Source: JACDBD01 sp050743385
GTDB lineage: Bacteria > Actinomycetota > Acidimicrobiia > IMCC26256 > JACDBD01
NCBI GenBank assembly: GCA_050743385.1
Contig: JBOGFJ010000128.1
Span: 1-14,370, forward strand
Direction: 5' to 3'
DNA length: 14,370 nt
Shown: positions 13,172 through 14,370 of the stretch, in pieces
Layout of the letters: each line of letters begins with the position of its first letter
How positions within the stretch are numbered: the first letter of the stretch is position 1
The notes under the pieces: model-generated
What the model saw: only the letters and a program-made list of their open reading frames with translations
What the model was told of the DNA's origin: nothing
The model's database searches: none
Position numbers and translations under genes: made by a program

Positions 13172-14091
13172 GTCGCAAACGCGCGCTCCTCTGGACCCTG
13201 CTCGGCCCCCCGCTCTGCGGGATCCTCTTCGCCGGCTTGATCACCGCAGGCTGGCTCACAGTCGGCCGCCCCGATCCCCTGAGCGGCGAGACGTGGCTCC
13301 GCGTCGAACAGGTCACGGGGGCAGCGAGCTACACGTCGACTCCGCAGCAGCCGGTGTTCTTCCTCGTCGTCGGCAACGACTTCCGGCCCAGCGGTCCGGG
13401 CGGGCAGCGCGGCGATTCGATCCACCTCATCGGCGTGAACCCCGCCCTCGGGAGCGCGACCATTCTCGGCTTCCCGCGCGACCTGGCCGTGCCGATTCCG
13501 GGCTCGGGAACCGACAAGATCAACGCGGCCATGCAGCTCGGGGGACTCCAGCTGACGACCCAGACGGTCTCACAGCTCGTCGGGGTGGAGATCCCCTACG
13601 CGGTGACGACCGACTTCGACGGCTTCATCGCGATGATCGACGAGATGGGCGGCATCGACATCAATATCCCGGTGCCGATGCACGACCCCGATGCCGGCTC
13701 CGACTTCGAGCCCGGCCCCCGACATCTGACGGGTGACGAGGCGCTGCGCTTCAGCCGCGACCGGCACTCGCTCCCCAACGGCGACATCGGCCGCAGCGAG
13801 AACCAGGGCCTGCTCATCGTCTCCGCCCTCGCCACCCTGCAGGCACAGGGGACATCCGCGACGCGGGCGCTCGGCCTGCTCGGCATCCTCGCCCGGCACG
13901 CCGAGCTCCAAGGCGTGAACTTCGCCGAGTTCTACCGGTTCGCCCGCCTCGCGTTCTCGCTCAACCCCGCCGCCATCCGCAACGTCGTGACGCCGACCGG
14001 CGGGGGCTCCGGCTCCAATCTCAGCCTGGGCGCGGGCGCCCAGGCGCTGTTCGACGACGTCCGCGACGACGGCGTGCTCCAGAGCCACTGA
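13168..14091 (+). CDS. LytR-CpsA-Psr (LCP) family glycopolymer transferase
   Basis: This 307-residue protein has an N-terminal membrane anchor (ALLWTLLGPPLCGILFAGLITAGWL, 6-30) and an extracellular LCP domain from about residue 62. Motifs: RGDSIHLIGVNP (81-92; R81, D83), TILGFPRDLAVPIPGSGTDKINAAMQLGG (98-126; R104, D105), VGVEIPYAVTTDFDGFIAMIDEMGGIDINIPVPM (138-171), and LTGDEALRFSRDRHSLPNGDIGRSENQ (187-213) with the Arg/Asp cluster expected to bind polyprenyl pyrophosphate. LCP enzymes transfer glycopolymers (teichoic acids, arabinogalactan, capsule) from lipid carriers to peptidoglycan; the polymer here is unknown. It is short, ending about 90 residues past the core, with no C-terminal LytR_C domain. 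The start is GTG at 13168, inside the stop of the previous gene (GTGA), with no Shine-Dalgarno, so translation should depend on coupling. It converges with a TadE-like gene 61 nt away. Confidence 0.92.
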   Translation: MSRKRALLWTLLGPPLCGILFAGLITAGWLTVGRPDPLSGETWLRVEQVTGAASYTSTPQQPVFFLVVGNDFRPSGPGGQRGDSIHLIGVNPALGSATILGFPRDLAVPIPGSGTDKINAAMQLGGLQLTTQTVSQLVGVEIPYAVTTDFDGFIAMIDEMGGIDINIPVPMHDPDAGSDFEPGPRHLTGDEALRFSRDRHSLPNGDIGRSENQGLLIVSALATLQAQGTSATRALGLLGILARHAELQGVNFAEFYRFARLAFSLNPAAIRNVVTPTGGGSGSNLSLGAGAQALFDDVRDDGVLQSH

Positions 14092-14152
14092 CCGGGTCGA
14101 GGTTGCCGCCCCGATCAGGTGGTGGTCGAGGTCGGCGCGGCGGAGAGCGAGA
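14092..14152. other. Convergent 61-nt spacer
   Basis: It contains an imperfect direct repeat (GGTCGAGGT at 14095-14103 and 14124-14132), and GTGGTGGTCGAGGT (14119-14132) recurs inverted inside the neighbouring gene at 14220-14233. I see no compact terminator hairpin. Confidence 0.4.
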
Positions 14153-14370
14153 TCACTCCAGGCGCACCTCCGCTCGAGCCCGGCCCGTGGCAGGTGGAGC
14201 GAGGATGCCGCTCGCCGGCACCTCGACCACCACGAACGCGTCGCGGCCCGCGCACTCGCAGCTCACCAGGTTTCCGCCGTTGGCGGAGGCGGTCTCGCGC
14301 GCAGCCACTGTCGCGACCTCAGCGCCCCTTCCCAGAGCGAGCATGTCGGCGGCGGCGAGCGCGGCCGCGT
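14153..14370 (-). CDS. TadE-like (Rv3654c-type, helicase/secretion neighbourhood) protein, C-terminal part
   Basis: At least 72 C-terminal residues are visible; the N-terminus lies beyond the right edge. The in-frame sequence upstream of the Met at 14344 (AAALAAAD) stays open to the edge, so that Met is not the start. The pattern AADMLALGRGAEVATVAARETASANGGNLVSCECAGRDAFVVVEVP resembles small actinobacterial TadE-like proteins, which have an N-terminal membrane helix followed by aadlaALa...A...A..NGa.lvsC.v.g.dv.v.V. In mycobacteria such a gene (Rv3654c) sits at the end of a tad pilus-like cluster and only a few genes from topA and holB (Rv3646c, Rv3644c), which agrees with the present context. 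It would belong to a type II/IV-secretion-like pilus assembly system, but the rest of that cluster is not in view. Identification rests on a short stretch. Confidence 0.55.
   Translation of the reverse strand, partial: AAALAAADMLALGRGAEVATVAARETASANGGNLVSCECAGRDAFVVVEVPASGILAPPATGRARAEVRLE

Noticed and set aside
1..14370. Mobile elements, tRNA or rRNA genes, defence systems
   Set aside because: I looked for transposase or integrase motifs, tRNA-like cloverleafs and nuclease/toxin gene pairs and found none; base composition looks uniform across the window.

Overview
The window is G+C-rich throughout (about two thirds by eye, not counted). It carries closely packed genes with GTG and ATG starts and 1 to 4 base stop/start overlaps. 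Gene content and order point to an actinobacterium: a zinc-finger-less topoisomerase I with a Lys-rich tail next to dTMP kinase and DNA polymerase III delta', a KimA-like permease divergent from paired CeoB/CeoC-type TrkA proteins and a small OB-fold gene, a K+-independent H+-pyrophosphatase, an LCP protein, and a TadE-like fragment. A non-mycobacterial, non-Streptomyces lineage such as the Acidimicrobiia is my best guess. That placement is inference; no 16S or marker search was possible.

Layout. (1) 1-5379, minus strand: a replication/topology operon transcribed right to left, topA, MFS transporter, tmk, holB. The holB gene runs off the left edge. Gaps are 12 nt, a 4-nt overlap and 10 nt. 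(2) 5380-5523: a 144-nt divergent control region with a 13-bp inverted repeat, a duplicated 12-mer carrying Shine-Dalgarno-like AGGAG, and a probable leaderless promoter for the gene to the right. (3) 5524-6180, plus: a DedA-family membrane protein. (4) 6181-6250: a nested hairpin between convergent genes, a likely bidirectional terminator. (5) 6251-10584, minus: the membrane pyrophosphatase hppA and, upstream of it, a KimA-like K+ importer. (6) 10609-11930, plus: two overlapping TrkA/CeoB-CeoC-type regulatory proteins divergent from the importer. (7) 11927-12280, minus: a small OB-fold protein overlapping the second trkA gene tail to tail. (8) 12281-12493: a palindrome-rich non-coding stretch. 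(9) 12494-14091, plus: an unrecognised single-pass membrane protein translationally coupled to a LytR-CpsA-Psr (LCP) protein. (10) 14153-14370, minus: the C-terminal part of a TadE-like protein cut by the right edge.

How the parts work together. The left operon joins DNA supercoiling control (TopA), dTTP supply (Tmk) and clamp loading (delta'), with a transporter of unknown substrate in the middle. The central part is an ion/energy module: a proton-pumping pyrophosphatase, a KimA-like importer expected to use the proton gradient, and two cytosolic NAD(H)/nucleotide-binding proteins with no TrkH-type channel in view. The right part is cell-envelope biogenesis. I see no tRNA, rRNA, CRISPR array, insertion sequence or prophage. 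The longest gene-free stretch is about 213 nt. The strongest leads are the channel-less TrkA pair beside a KimA-like permease, the two near-identical leaderless promoters, the palindromic topA control region, and the uncharacterised partner of the LCP protein.
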